Shown piece after piece: positions 26,807 to 34,270 of a stretch of DNA of 41,897 nucleotides. Made by a program: the position numbers and the translations under genes. The stretch is from contig CAZMRW010000029.1 of assembly GCA_964568805.1 (NCBI GenBank), positions 1 through 41,897 on the forward strand, read 5' to 3'. The notes under the pieces were generated by a model. That model searched no databases, was not told where the DNA came from, and saw only the letters and a list, made by a program, of their open reading frames with translations. Origin of the DNA: CAZMRW01 sp964568805 (GTDB taxonomy: Bacteria > Pseudomonadota > Gammaproteobacteria > Methylococcales > Methylomonadaceae). How positions within the stretch are numbered: position 1 is the stretch's first letter; each line of letters opens with the position of its first letter.

Positions 26807-27354
26807 AAGGCAATCCCGGTGAAATCTGACGTAATGCCGGGGTGAAGTCTATCACGGTGGGAAATATCACAGGCCTGCAATGGCCAGGCAATCCCAAGGC
26901 GCGGGTCGTTATATAGCACGCCGGCTTCGGCTTCCGGCGCATAAAAAGCGGTATGAAGATACAGCAACTCACTTTCCTCTTCCAATACCTGGAAACCATG
27001 CGCACAGCCTTCAGGAATGACCATCATACGGCCATTTTCGGATGTAAGTTCTTCCGCATGCCATAGCAGGAAGGTCGGAGACCCTGCGCGCAAATCCGCT
27101 GCGACATCCCATACGCGGCCTTTGATACAGCGCACCAGCTTCATTTCGGCATGGGGAGGAAATTGGAAATGCAGTCCGCGTACCGTACCAAGCACGGAGC
27201 TGTGTGAAAAATTGATTTGCACAATGCGCCGATTGCCAATTACGCCGGCCAACACTTTTTCACAATAAAAACGGGTGAAAGTGCCGCGATGGTCCGTTAT
27301 TGGGGTAGATTCCACGACCGCTACACCCGGCAAATTCGTTTGCCGGATTTTCAT
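26803..27354 (-). CDS. RmlC-like NDP-4-keto-6-deoxysugar 3,5-epimerase
   Basis: About 183 residues from ATG 27354, which forms ATGA with the rfbG stop; longer starts overlap rfbG. It is a double-stranded beta-helix epimerase with DHRGTFTRFYCEKVL, TVRGLHFQFPPHAEMKLVRC (with the catalytic His), VWDVAADLRAGSPTF, IPEGCAHGFQVL and LYLHTAFYAPEAEAGVLYND. Although RmlC itself acts on dTDP sugars, the neighbouring rfbF and rfbG imply a CDP-linked substrate here. It would invert C3 and/or C5 before C-methylation. Confidence 0.88.
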   Translation of the reverse strand: MKIRQTNLPGVAVVESTPITDHRGTFTRFYCEKVLAGVIGNRRIVQINFSHSSVLGTVRGLHFQFPPHAEMKLVRCIKGRVWDVAADLRAGSPTFLLWHAEELTSENGRMMVIPEGCAHGFQVLEEESELLYLHTAFYAPEAEAGVLYNDPRLGIAWPLQACDISHRDRLHPGITSDFTGIAL

Positions 27355-28436
27355 GTGCATGCCCATGTGGCACCGGCAGTTCGCGCCGCCGATATGTATT
27401 CGGCGATTTGCGATCTGCTTTCCACTTTTCCAGTCGAGTAAAATGCACGATACCATTTGGCGGTAGCTGAGAGTGTCTCATCGAACGCCCAAACTGGCTT
27501 CCATCCCAATTGAGTTTTAGCTTTACTAATATCCAAATGCAACAAGTTGGCTTCATGTGGCTGGGTATTGGAATCAATTTGCCAAGAAAGTTCCGGCCAG
27601 TGAGCTTTCAGTCCCCCCAACAATTGTTCAACAGTCCTGTTGCTTCCCGGTTCTGGGCCGAAATTCCAGCTTTCTCCCATCTCCCGCTTGCCCTCAAGCA
27701 GTTTTTGTCCCAGCAATAAATAACCGCTCAAAGATTCAAGCACATGCTGCCAAGGACGGGTGGCCGATGGTTTACGTATTTCGAACGTAGCCTGTCCGGC
27801 AATTGCCCGCACCAAGTCAGGTATCAGGCGGTCTTCCGACCAATCTCCGCCGCCCACAACATTACCTGCACGTGCCGAAGCCAACAATGGCGCATCCGCT
27901 ACTTGAAAGAACGCTTGGCGGTAACTTTTTACCACTAGTTCGCAGGCAGCCTTGGAAGCGCTATAGGGATCATGACCTCCCAGTCGGTCATCTTCCCGAT
28001 ATCCTCTAAACCATTCCTGATTTTCATAACATTTGTCGGTGGTAACCACGACAATAGCCCGCACGCTAGGGAGTTTACGGCAAGCTTCCAGGACATTGGC
28101 AGTGCCCATGACGTTTGTTGACCAAGTCGCGAGTGGTTCACGATAGGAGCGTCTGACCAACGGTTGCGCGGCGAGATGGAAAATAATTTCCGGTTTTGCT
28201 TCGGTTACTACGCGGGCAACAGCTTCATTAATGCGAATATCGACCAATTGCGTAGGGCAAGTTAATCCCAGCAATTCCCAATGGTTGGGGTAAGTATCCG
28301 GCGGCAACGCGACGCATGCCACATCCGCACCCAATTCGGTAAGCCACAAAGCGAGCCAACTGCCCTTGAAACCGGTGTGGCCCGTTATCAAGACACGACG
28401 CCCGCGATATAAGTCGCCAAATAACTTCAAGTCCAT
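27351..28436 (-). CDS. rfbG: CDP-glucose 4,6-dehydratase
   Basis: About 361 residues from ATG 28436, overlapping rfbF by 10 bp; the longer frame to 28580 would add 48 unmatched residues. It converts CDP-glucose to CDP-4-keto-6-deoxyglucose with bound NAD. It has GRRVLITGHTGFKGSWLALW, FHLAAQPLVRRSYREPLATW, VVVTTDKCYEN and HDPYSASKAACELV with YxxxK. RAGNVVGGGDW, RPWQHVLESLSGYL and SWNFGPE are RfbG signatures. The length matches the family, and rfbF as the next gene makes the assignment secure. Confidence 0.95.
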   Translation of the reverse strand: MDLKLFGDLYRGRRVLITGHTGFKGSWLALWLTELGADVACVALPPDTYPNHWELLGLTCPTQLVDIRINEAVARVVTEAKPEIIFHLAAQPLVRRSYREPLATWSTNVMGTANVLEACRKLPSVRAIVVVTTDKCYENQEWFRGYREDDRLGGHDPYSASKAACELVVKSYRQAFFQVADAPLLASARAGNVVGGGDWSEDRLIPDLVRAIAGQATFEIRKPSATRPWQHVLESLSGYLLLGQKLLEGKREMGESWNFGPEPGSNRTVEQLLGGLKAHWPELSWQIDSNTQPHEANLLHLDISKAKTQLGWKPVWAFDETLSATAKWYRAFYSTGKVESRSQIAEYISAARTAGATWACT

Positions 28437-29197
28437 ACTTTCCAAGGTGGGGCAATGCGCCAAAACTCTTCCAGTTGATTCTTGTCGCGCAAAGTATCCA
28501 TGGCCTGCCAAAAACCCGAATGCCGATAAGCCTTCAACTGACCTTCCTTGGCAAGTTTCACCAATGGCGTATTTTCCCACCCAGTCTGGTCGCCTTCAAT
28601 AATGTCGAAAATCGTCGGTTCCAGCACAAAAAAACCGCCATTTATCCAGGTTCCATCACCGACCGGTTTTTCCTGGAAATTTTGTACGTCATGATCTCTC
28701 GAAATATTAAGTGCGCCGTAACGACCAGGTGGTTGGATTGCTGTCACTGTGGCTTGCTTCCCATGGCGGCGATGGAACGCGACCAGTGCCCCAATATCGA
28801 TATCGGCGATACCGTCTCCATAGGTAAAACAGAATGTATTATCGCCGACATAATCGCGTACTCGCTTGAGTCGCCCCCCGGTGAGCGTATCCGGTCCCGT
28901 GTCAATAAGCGTGACGCGCCATGGCTCGGCATAACGTTCATGGACTTCCATTCGATTTTGCGTCATGTCAAATGTAACGTTTGACATATGCAGAAAATAA
29001 TTAGCGAAATACTCCTTGATCACATATCCTTTATAACCCAAGCAAATGATAAACTCATTAATCCCATAATGAGAATAAAGCTTCATGATGTGCCAAAGGA
29101 TAGGTTTACCGCCAATTTCGATCATCGGCTTTGGTTTCAAGTGGGACTCTTCGCTGATACGGGAGCCTAAACCTCCTGCCAGAATAACGCATTTCAT
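28427..29197 (-). CDS. rfbF: Glucose-1-phosphate cytidylyltransferase
   Basis: A 256-residue nucleotidyltransferase that joins CTP and glucose 1-phosphate into CDP-glucose, the first step of the CDP-deoxysugar pathway. The signature MKCVILAGGLGSRISEES is followed by KPKPMIEIGGKPILWHIMK, GYKGYVIKEYF, DTGPDTLTGGRLKR and FTYGDGIADIDI. FQEKPVGDGTWINGGFFVLE is also typical. Its length equals that of known RfbF. It starts three bases after the wzt stop. Confidence 0.96.
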   Translation of the reverse strand: MKCVILAGGLGSRISEESHLKPKPMIEIGGKPILWHIMKLYSHYGINEFIICLGYKGYVIKEYFANYFLHMSNVTFDMTQNRMEVHERYAEPWRVTLIDTGPDTLTGGRLKRVRDYVGDNTFCFTYGDGIADIDIGALVAFHRRHGKQATVTAIQPPGRYGALNISRDHDVQNFQEKPVGDGTWINGGFFVLEPTIFDIIEGDQTGWENTPLVKLAKEGQLKAYRHSGFWQAMDTLRDKNQLEEFWRIAPPWKVWT

Positions 29198-29200
29198 CGC

Positions 29201-30466
29201 TTAGTCCTGATAAATATTCCAATGGAGTTTTGGCCTGATCACGCCTGGAACTGGGCCGGCATAACCATAACGATTTGAACGCTCATCCATTGGGTCAATC
29301 ACATTGAACGTCAAGGCGTTTCGATCAAAAAACTCAACTGAAAACGACCCGGTATCGAAATAGGTTGTCACCGCCAGACCTACAAAATAGGCCCCTTCAT
29401 TTAGCATATTGCCGGGAATTTTGCATTCTGCATGATAAATGCCCGGTGACATAACGGCGACATCTTCGGCATTTGACACAAATGCGTAGCTTCCATCCGA
29501 TCTGAAAAAGTGAAAATTCGGCACACATTTCCCAATTACTGGTTGAGTAATTTGGTATTTCATGTGCACGACTAGGCCATCATGGATTGTTATATCCAAG
29601 GCATTCCTAACTCCAATTAACTCCCCTCCCAATAATTTGGCGTTTTCACCTTCATGACCTCTGCTCGATATATCGCTTTTTGAATTAACGACTTGGTAAT
29701 ACCTTAAAATTGTACCCGAGATATCCCCTTGATATGCAAGTCCGCCATCTTCAAGACAAATACCTTTCTCGCATAAATTAGATATCATTCCCATATTATG
29801 GCTTACAAACAAAACCGTTCTTCCTTCTTTTCCAACTTCCTCCATTTTATTTAGACACTTCTTCTGAAATTGCGCATCTCCCACCGCCAGCACCTCATCA
29901 ACGATCAATATTTCCGGTTCCAGATGCGCGGCGACGGCGAACGCCAGTCGCACATACATGCCGCTGGAATAGCGTTTGACCGGCGTATCCAGAAATTTTT
30001 CCACTTCGGCAAAGGCGACGATTTCATCAAATTTGCTTTTGATCTCGGCTTTTCTCATACCAAGAATAGCACCATTCAGGAAAATGTTTTCCCGGCCCGA
30101 TAATTCCGGATGAAAACCGGTGCCGACTTCCAGTAAACTGGCGACACGGCCGTTGATGGTGACTTTGCCGGTGGTCGGGGAGGTGATTCGGCTCAGGATT
30201 TTCAGCAAGGTCGATTTGCCGGCTCCGTTGCGGCCGATGATGCCGACTCGATCGCCTTGTTTGATTTCAAAGTTGATATCCTTTAAAGCCCAGAATTCCT
30301 CCAGTTCGGTTGTCTCGGTATTGGCTTGTAAAGGGTGACGAAGCCGTCTGGCGAGTGAGCGGGCGCTATGGCTCAGGCTGTCGCGCAGGGTATTGTAGGA
30401 TTCCTGTTTTTCGTGGCCGATCAGGTATTTTTTGCTGAGATTTTCGACTTTGATTGCGGTAGTCAT
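29201..30466 (-). CDS. wzt: Polysaccharide ABC exporter ATPase with C-terminal glycan-binding domain
   Basis: A 421-residue ATPase that powers export of the finished polysaccharide through Wzm in the inner membrane. Walker A GRNGAGKST is at 78-86, the signature RYSSGMYVRLAFA at 165-177, Walker B ILIVDEVLAVGD at 186-197 and the H-loop His at 223. Residues from about 265 form an extra domain like the Wzt C-terminal domain, which in known systems reads the modified non-reducing end of the glycan. Copies of the first ~28 codons lie at 31528-31614 and 33770-33839. wzm is 4.5 kb away rather than adjacent. Confidence 0.93.
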   Translation of the reverse strand: MTTAIKVENLSKKYLIGHEKQESYNTLRDSLSHSARSLARRLRHPLQANTETTELEEFWALKDINFEIKQGDRVGIIGRNGAGKSTLLKILSRITSPTTGKVTINGRVASLLEVGTGFHPELSGRENIFLNGAILGMRKAEIKSKFDEIVAFAEVEKFLDTPVKRYSSGMYVRLAFAVAAHLEPEILIVDEVLAVGDAQFQKKCLNKMEEVGKEGRTVLFVSHNMGMISNLCEKGICLEDGGLAYQGDISGTILRYYQVVNSKSDISSRGHEGENAKLLGGELIGVRNALDITIHDGLVVHMKYQITQPVIGKCVPNFHFFRSDGSYAFVSNAEDVAVMSPGIYHAECKIPGNMLNEGAYFVGLAVTTYFDTGSFSVEFFDRNALTFNVIDPMDERSNRYGYAGPVPGVIRPKLHWNIYQD

Positions 30467-30659
30467 GTTTTGCGGTAATTATTTAATTATCAGAGTTTGA
30501 CGTCCCTGGCTTCCGGCAGTCCACTTGTGCCCCAGAGGGTATGCCTGAATGACGAATTTTGTAGATACCTATGGCCAAAGTCAGGTTGCGCATGAAATGA
30601 CTGGTGCCGTTTTGGTTACTTGCATCGGTGCATAAGGCGACATCCATGTGTAGACATGG
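30467..30659. repeat. wzt upstream region; native copy of a duplicated segment
   Basis: Bases 30511-30544 (34 bp) recur without change at 31667-31700, and the surrounding sequence back into wzt is similar to 31540-31706. A short CCATGT/ACATGG hairpin lies at 30643-30658. The region should carry the translation signals of wzt, but no clear promoter boxes were identified. Confidence 0.7.
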
Positions 30660-30878
30660 TTACTTTTCGCCCAAGAAGCGCGTGTTTTTTTCTGCTTCAA
30701 GATTCGCTAGCTTGGCTAATTCGTCCAAAGGCAAATCAGGCAAGCCGTGACGACGCCATTCCGTGTAATCAAATCGTTCACGAGATACTGCCATTAGGAA
30801 ACGTTCCGCTTCTACTAACCCCAAAGCGCCAATGAGCGCGTTCATTCCGGCAACTCGGATTTCAGTTTCAGTTTTCAT
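30660..30878 (-). CDS. Small protein paired with a PIN domain protein (probable antitoxin)
   Basis: A 72-residue protein beginning MKTETEIRVAGMNALIGALG and containing ERFDYTEWRRHGLPDLPLDE. It is not a family I can name, but it overlaps the PIN-domain gene by 11 bp on the same strand, which is the arrangement expected of a toxin-antitoxin pair. The toxin is read first, opposite to the usual order. There is no obvious DNA-binding motif. The antitoxin role is inferred from position only. Confidence 0.55.
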   Translation of the reverse strand: MKTETEIRVAGMNALIGALGLVEAERFLMAVSRERFDYTEWRRHGLPDLPLDELAKLANLEAEKNTRFLGEK

Positions 30879-31314
30879 ACCAGTTCTCCAAAAAGGCTAA
30901 AGCATCCTGTGGCAACATTGTCACGACTCCCCCAGCCGATCGTAAGCATTTGAGCAGGCGATCATCTGTTGTAACAAAAAGTTCAGCTTCTCCCGCAATA
31001 GAACATGCTACATGCAGCGCGTCGTATTCGCCTAGACCGAATGACATCAGACTGGTGGCTCGCTCGAGTACAAATTGATCCACCATTACCATGGCCGATC
31101 CGATGTCACGCCATTTCAGTATGGCGATTCGATGTTCTTCGAATGGGTTTTTTGCGCACTCGAAATCAAGAATCGAAGACCAAATTAGTTCGCATTCCGC
31201 ATTCCTGATCTTTTGCTGAATAACGATCTTTGCCTCAGTTTCGATCCTGATACGCGGCTGTGTCTGGTCATCATAGGGACGATTGAAGCAGCACATGTCT
31301 AGATAGATTCGCAT
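30868..31314 (-). CDS. PIN-domain protein (VapC-like ribonuclease toxin)
   Basis: A 148-residue PIN domain. The first acidic residue is in MRIYLDMCCFNRPYDD. Other acidic positions are E in SILDFECAKNP, D in GLGEYDALHVACS and D in ELFVTTDDRLLK, giving the usual metal-binding set for RNA cleavage. It precedes the small partner gene, overlapping it by 11 bp, and is the module nearest to wzt. RNA cleavage as a toxin is a family-level expectation. Confidence 0.8.
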   Translation of the reverse strand: MRIYLDMCCFNRPYDDQTQPRIRIETEAKIVIQQKIRNAECELIWSSILDFECAKNPFEEHRIAILKWRDIGSAMVMVDQFVLERATSLMSFGLGEYDALHVACSIAGEAELFVTTDDRLLKCLRSAGGVVTMLPQDALAFLENWYEN

Positions 31315-31345
31315 TGTGTTTCCATTAGATCATAAGCTGGATGCA

Positions 31346-31462
31346 TCAATGAAGTGCCAACTTTGCATAAGATTGTCTACCCACTATCACAAATTCCTGC
31401 TGCGAACATTGAACGGCATCGGTATCGGGTAAATTAGCCGGTACGCTAACGAGAATTTGCAT
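31346..31462 (-). CDS. Possible 38-residue ORF upstream of the PIN gene
   Basis: An ATG-started frame of 38 codons (MQILVSVPANLPDTDAV...) ends 31 bp before the PIN gene on the same strand. The opening resembles small beta-strand-rich antitoxin N-termini, so it may be a remnant or a tiny partner protein. There is no good Shine-Dalgarno. It may be chance. Confidence 0.25.
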   Translation of the reverse strand: MQILVSVPANLPDTDAVQCSQQEFVIVGRQSYAKLALH

Positions 31463-31508
31463 GGTTATTCTTCAAATTAAATAAATCGATTATGGACATC
31501 ATTTCAGT

Positions 31509-31706
31509 AAGAATTCAATCAATATCTTTAACGGGGGGTACTGTACGATGCCTGTTTTTCATGACCGATCTGGTGTTTTTTGCCGAAGTTTTCTACTTTG
31601 ATTGCGGTGGTCATGTTCTTGCTGTAATTATTAAATTATCAGAGTTCGCCGACCCTGGCTTCTTGATTCCGGCAGTCCACTTGTGCCCCAGAGGGTATGC
31701 ATGACA
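31509..31706 (-). pseudogene. Decayed copy of the wzt 5' end with its upstream region (copy B)
   Basis: Read on the minus strand, ATG 31614 opens MTTAIKVENFGKK... and continues 28 codons to TAA at 31528. It matches the first 28 residues of native Wzt at 20 positions, including GHEKQ at 17-21. The upstream side (31615-31706) also matches native DNA, with 34 identical bases at 31667-31700. On the downstream side the match stops, and AAGAATTCAATCAAT (31509-31523) is shared with copy C instead. It cannot encode a transporter. It marks a duplication of the wzt start. The rest of the 31315-31837 gap holds no other recognised gene. Confidence 0.85.
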
Positions 31707-31837
31707 ATGTTCTCTAATTAAGTGCCGTAGGATGAAGTGATAGCATAATCCCGGCAACCAGAGTCGCTTATACAAGGGATTCATTACGCGCTCCAGCGAG
31801 TCTATTGTTCATTTCAATCTACGCGCTGTGAGTCGGA

Positions 31838-32239
31838 TCAAACGAACGGGTTGACGATATGTAAACTGCCATTAATTTCTTGGCCGTTCTGCATATCTTC
31901 CGTATAAAGGGTGTCGTACCCGGCTTCAAGGGCAGCCGCGACGATCAAGCTGTCATACCAGGAATAACCGTATCGTTCGCGAATATCAAGCGAGGTATGG
32001 AGTGTGGTCAACGAGACCACTTCCACTTGGCACATGGATTCAAGAGTGGCAATGAGCCTGCGGATTTCAATGGTTAGAAGTCCCAATCGTCTGGATGCTA
32101 CATTAGCTGTTTCTGATAGCACTTGCGTGGAAATGATGGGTGCATCCACAAACAAGGGTGCTGCGAGATGAGCTTTGGCGGAAGTTTTTCCAAGTGCGTA
32201 AATAATAATGTTAGTATCAATAAAGGCCTTACCTGGCAT
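31838..32239 (-). CDS. VapC-family PIN-domain toxin
   Basis: A 133-residue PIN ribonuclease starting MPGKAFIDTNIIIYALGKTS, with the first catalytic Asp in FIDTN. ISTQVLSETANVASRRL supplies the conserved Glu, GYSWYDSLIVAAALEAG an Asp, and LYTEDMQNGQ the last acidic position. It overlaps the upstream DUF2281-like gene by 11 bp in the standard antitoxin-toxin order. It likely cleaves tRNA or rRNA when free of antitoxin. The antitoxin probably autoregulates the pair, as is usual for VapBC. Confidence 0.9.
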   Translation of the reverse strand: MPGKAFIDTNIIIYALGKTSAKAHLAAPLFVDAPIISTQVLSETANVASRRLGLLTIEIRRLIATLESMCQVEVVSLTTLHTSLDIRERYGYSWYDSLIVAAALEAGYDTLYTEDMQNGQEINGSLHIVNPFV

Positions 32240-32447
32240 TGGCGTCTTCCCGGTCGAAATGATAGTCGCTTATGTCAACATTAAAGCTTTTGAAAAAAGC
32301 TTCGATGTCATTAGTGGTTTTCAGGGTTGGCTCAACCAATGGCAGTGTCTTTCTAACTTTAAGAAAGGCAATGAAGTCAAGAAGTTCAACCTGTTTTTCA
32401 GGCGATAGCGTTTCAGCTTCTCGCGCAATGATCTCGGTATATCCCAT
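32229..32447 (-). CDS. DUF2281-like antitoxin
   Basis: About 72 residues. Two adjacent ATGs are available (32450 and 32447); AAGGTGA immediately before fits the second better. The sequence YTEIIAREAETLSPEKQVELLDFIAFLK is the typical helical opening of DUF2281-type antitoxins. A charged tail, including DISDYHFDREDANAR, would wrap the toxin. It is coupled to the VapC gene by an 11-bp overlap. Confidence 0.82.
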   Translation of the reverse strand: MGYTEIIAREAETLSPEKQVELLDFIAFLKVRKTLPLVEPTLKTTNDIEAFFKSFNVDISDYHFDREDANAR

Positions 32448-32450
32448 CAT

Positions 32451-32813
32451 TCACCTTAAATATAAATTGGCTTAATCAACAATAGCATTTCAAATTGTAA
32501 CTTGATTGGCAAGAATCTTCAGCTAATGCGTAATATGTACCCTTTTTCGTCTATCATCATTATTTACCTTGCAGAGCATAATCAATTACACGCTGACTAT
32601 GCCGAATGTCATGGGCTTGCATACTTCCAATTGCATCAAATTGGAAAGCCCGCAGATAAGCTTTAAATATGATGCCGATTGAGCCGGTTAAGGTCAGACC
32701 GCACAAGCGCCACTCTAAGTCCCACAACCCATTTCATTTTTCAGCGCGAATAAAACATATTTATGATCGTTGGGTTGCAAAAAGCGCAACCCAACGGTTT
32801 AGATCCCAAATCA
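32451..32813. other. Gap between the VapBC module and the Rpn-like gene
   Basis: 363 bp with no convincing gene. A frame on the minus strand ending ...QRVIDYALQGK near 32570 is open for some 60 codons but lacks a good start, so it may be a gene remnant. A perfect hairpin, CGTTGGGTTGC/GCAACCCAACG, lies at about 32774-32798 next to the Rpn-like gene's end. Confidence 0.5.
32774..32798 (-). terminator. Hairpin downstream of the Rpn-like gene
   Basis: An 11-bp perfect stem, CGTTGGGTTGC/GCAACCCAACG, with a 3-7 base A-rich loop, about 16 bp past the stop of the Rpn-like gene. No clear T-run follows, so it may be a dispersed hairpin repeat rather than a true terminator. Confidence 0.45.
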
Positions 32814-33725
32814 CTAATGAAAAACTGTGTCCAATGAGTCGCAGGTTAGAACCCGCTCTGACCAGGTCAACAGCGTTTCCGGATCAGCATGGTGAATTTT
32901 GTCACGCAACGCATCCGGCACTCCCCCAAAGCGTTTTTCCAATAATCGCAACAACATAATGGCTTCACCTTCCTGCCTGCCTTCCTGTATTCCTTCCTGT
33001 CTTCCTTCTTGCCTTCCTTCCTGCCTGCCTTCTTGTCTTAATAATTGTGCTAAACCCATGATTTCACCTTCTTCAGAAAGATAATGTTCTCGATATTCTT
33101 GCAATTCTTGGTCAGTTAGATCGGAGTAGTGATCAATAAAATCAATATACTTCAATTGTCGTTCGGAATTTGGTTCCAGTTGAGCTAATCCTAATTGCGC
33201 CGCCGCGTAAACCGAAAGCTTTTCCTGAGCCGGAAAGTGCATATTGGGCAGATTCAGTCGGGCTACAATGTTATTGCTTTGGCTGTATTGCGCGGCCGAA
33301 AGTTGCTTTAATTCGCAAGCCAGATAGCGGAATTGTAAATAACAATAGCGGTCGCCGCCCAATTTTAATTCCGTTTTACGCCGCCCTTTATTAATAAAAA
33401 TAACAACCGGCACAACTCGGTCAGTATTCATCAGCTCGGCTAGATCCAGGCAATAATGCGCCAGCCGGTGTATGGAAAAACGGCGGTGCCGGCTTTCTTC
33501 TTCCAGTACGAACAAAATTGCTTCTCTTCGTCCATCCGGCCATTCCACCAGCAGCGGTACGTCTAATTCCCGGAAGCGGTCGCCTAAACGGTCTTTCAAT
33601 TGCTCCTGACGAATCGGTACAATGCGCGCCTGGTCCAGATCAGACATTGTTTCTTCAGCGGCAAAAAATGCCAGCGCTTCGCGCGGGTAGTCCAGAATCA
33701 GATTTTTAAAATTTTGATCATGCAT
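32814..33725 (-). CDS. Rpn/DUF4351-type nuclease-like protein with RQEG repeats
   Basis: A 303-residue member of the Rpn (recombination-promoting nuclease, PD-(D/E)XK-like) group. The N-terminal part has LILDYPREALAFF, EWPDGRREAILFVLEEES with likely active-site acids, and HRLAHYCLDLAELMNTDRVV followed by VPVVIFINKG. Residues about 229-251 are tandem RQEG/QEG units encoded by 12-bp repeats. The C-terminus, LLRLLEKRFGGVPDALRDKI, is DUF4351-like. Members are mobile-like, and the repeat number often varies. It lies between decayed wzt copy C and the VapBC module. Confidence 0.82.
   Translation of the reverse strand: MHDQNFKNLILDYPREALAFFAAEETMSDLDQARIVPIRQEQLKDRLGDRFRELDVPLLVEWPDGRREAILFVLEEESRHRRFSIHRLAHYCLDLAELMNTDRVVPVVIFINKGRRKTELKLGGDRYCYLQFRYLACELKQLSAAQYSQSNNIVARLNLPNMHFPAQEKLSVYAAAQLGLAQLEPNSERQLKYIDFIDHYSDLTDQELQEYREHYLSEEGEIMGLAQLLRQEGRQEGRQEGRQEGIQEGRQEGEAIMLLRLLEKRFGGVPDALRDKIHHADPETLLTWSERVLTCDSLDTVFH
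32965..33045. repeat. Tandem 12-bp repeats inside the Rpn-like gene
   Basis: On the plus strand, units of the CTTCCTGCCTGC / CTTCCTTCTTGC type repeat about six times with changes. They encode the RQEG series. Length changes in multiples of 12 would keep the frame. Confidence 0.8.
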
Positions 33726-33734
33726 CAGTTAAGC

Positions 33735-33839
33735 AAGAATTCAATCAATTTCTTTAACGGGATCGTGCTGGACGACGCCTTTTTTTCATGACCGATCAGG
33801 TTTTTTGCTTAGGTTTTCTACTTTGATTGCGAAGGTCAT
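33735..33839 (-). pseudogene. Decayed copy of the wzt 5' end (copy C)
   Basis: On the minus strand, ATG 33839 opens MTFAIKVENLSKK, matching native Wzt residues 1-13 at 12 positions. After a small deletion the GHEK portion continues in another frame. The distal flank AAGAATTCAATCAAT (33735-33749), followed by TCTTTAACGG, is shared with copy B but not with native wzt, so B and C share a junction. Copy C starts 12 bp after the HEPN gene stop and lacks most of the conserved upstream DNA. Confidence 0.8.
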
Positions 33840-33850
33840 TAATTTAATTT

Positions 33851-34270
33851 TCAGCCGTTCGGCAGCATTTTAACAATTGTCTTGGCGAATTCTGCAAAGT
33901 CTGTAAGCCGGTATCTGGCAATGGAGTGAACTATGGCCCAGTTTATGGCTTCATATTGATGAACTGCAAGATTACGAAAACCCACCGCCTTTTTCATGCG
34001 CACAGCCAGTTCAGTGTCGATAACGCCGGCATTGATCAATGTGTCGAACACTTGTCCCATCGTATCGGGGGGAGGGAGTTCGGTACTTGCAATCAGATGC
34101 GTTCCTATGTCCACACAAAGCTGAATGGCGCGGGTCAGATTAAGGGCGATGATGTCTTGGGCATCGTAATCCTTTGCAAGGGCCTCGGCGTTTGTGGGGC
34201 ATTTTTCCTCGATCCTGCGCAGGGAACGGCGCAAAGACTCCAGCTTCTGTTCAATTAAAGTCCGATCCAT
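33851..34270 (-). CDS. hepT: HEPN-domain toxin (HepT/DUF86)
   Basis: A 139-residue, mostly helical HEPN protein. The catalytic RX4HXY motif is seen as RNLAVHQY within MKKAVGFRNLAVHQYEAINW. Such proteins form dimeric RNases or toxins controlled by a partner nucleotidyltransferase, which in characterised MntA-HepT systems adds AMP to the tyrosine of this motif. It overlaps the MntA-like gene by 16 bp, as is usual. Confidence 0.9.
   Translation of the reverse strand: MDRTLIEQKLESLRRSLRRIEEKCPTNAEALAKDYDAQDIIALNLTRAIQLCVDIGTHLIASTELPPPDTMGQVFDTLINAGVIDTELAVRMKKAVGFRNLAVHQYEAINWAIVHSIARYRLTDFAEFAKTIVKMLPNG

Noticed and set aside
28475..28984. 169-codon plus-strand ORF
   Set aside because: It lies entirely antisense to rfbF, whose motifs are clear.
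32570..32750. Open minus-strand frame ending in QRVIDYALQGK
   Set aside because: There is no credible start codon or Shine-Dalgarno and no family recognised; chance or remnant.
32965..33045. Short repeats suggesting a CRISPR array
   Set aside because: The units are 12 bp, contiguous and without spacers, and lie inside a coding gene.
32899..33084. Plus-strand ORF rich in Ser, Cys, Leu and Pro repeats
   Set aside because: It is the antisense reading of the 12-bp repeats that encode RQEG in the Rpn-like gene, which fits a known family on the other strand.
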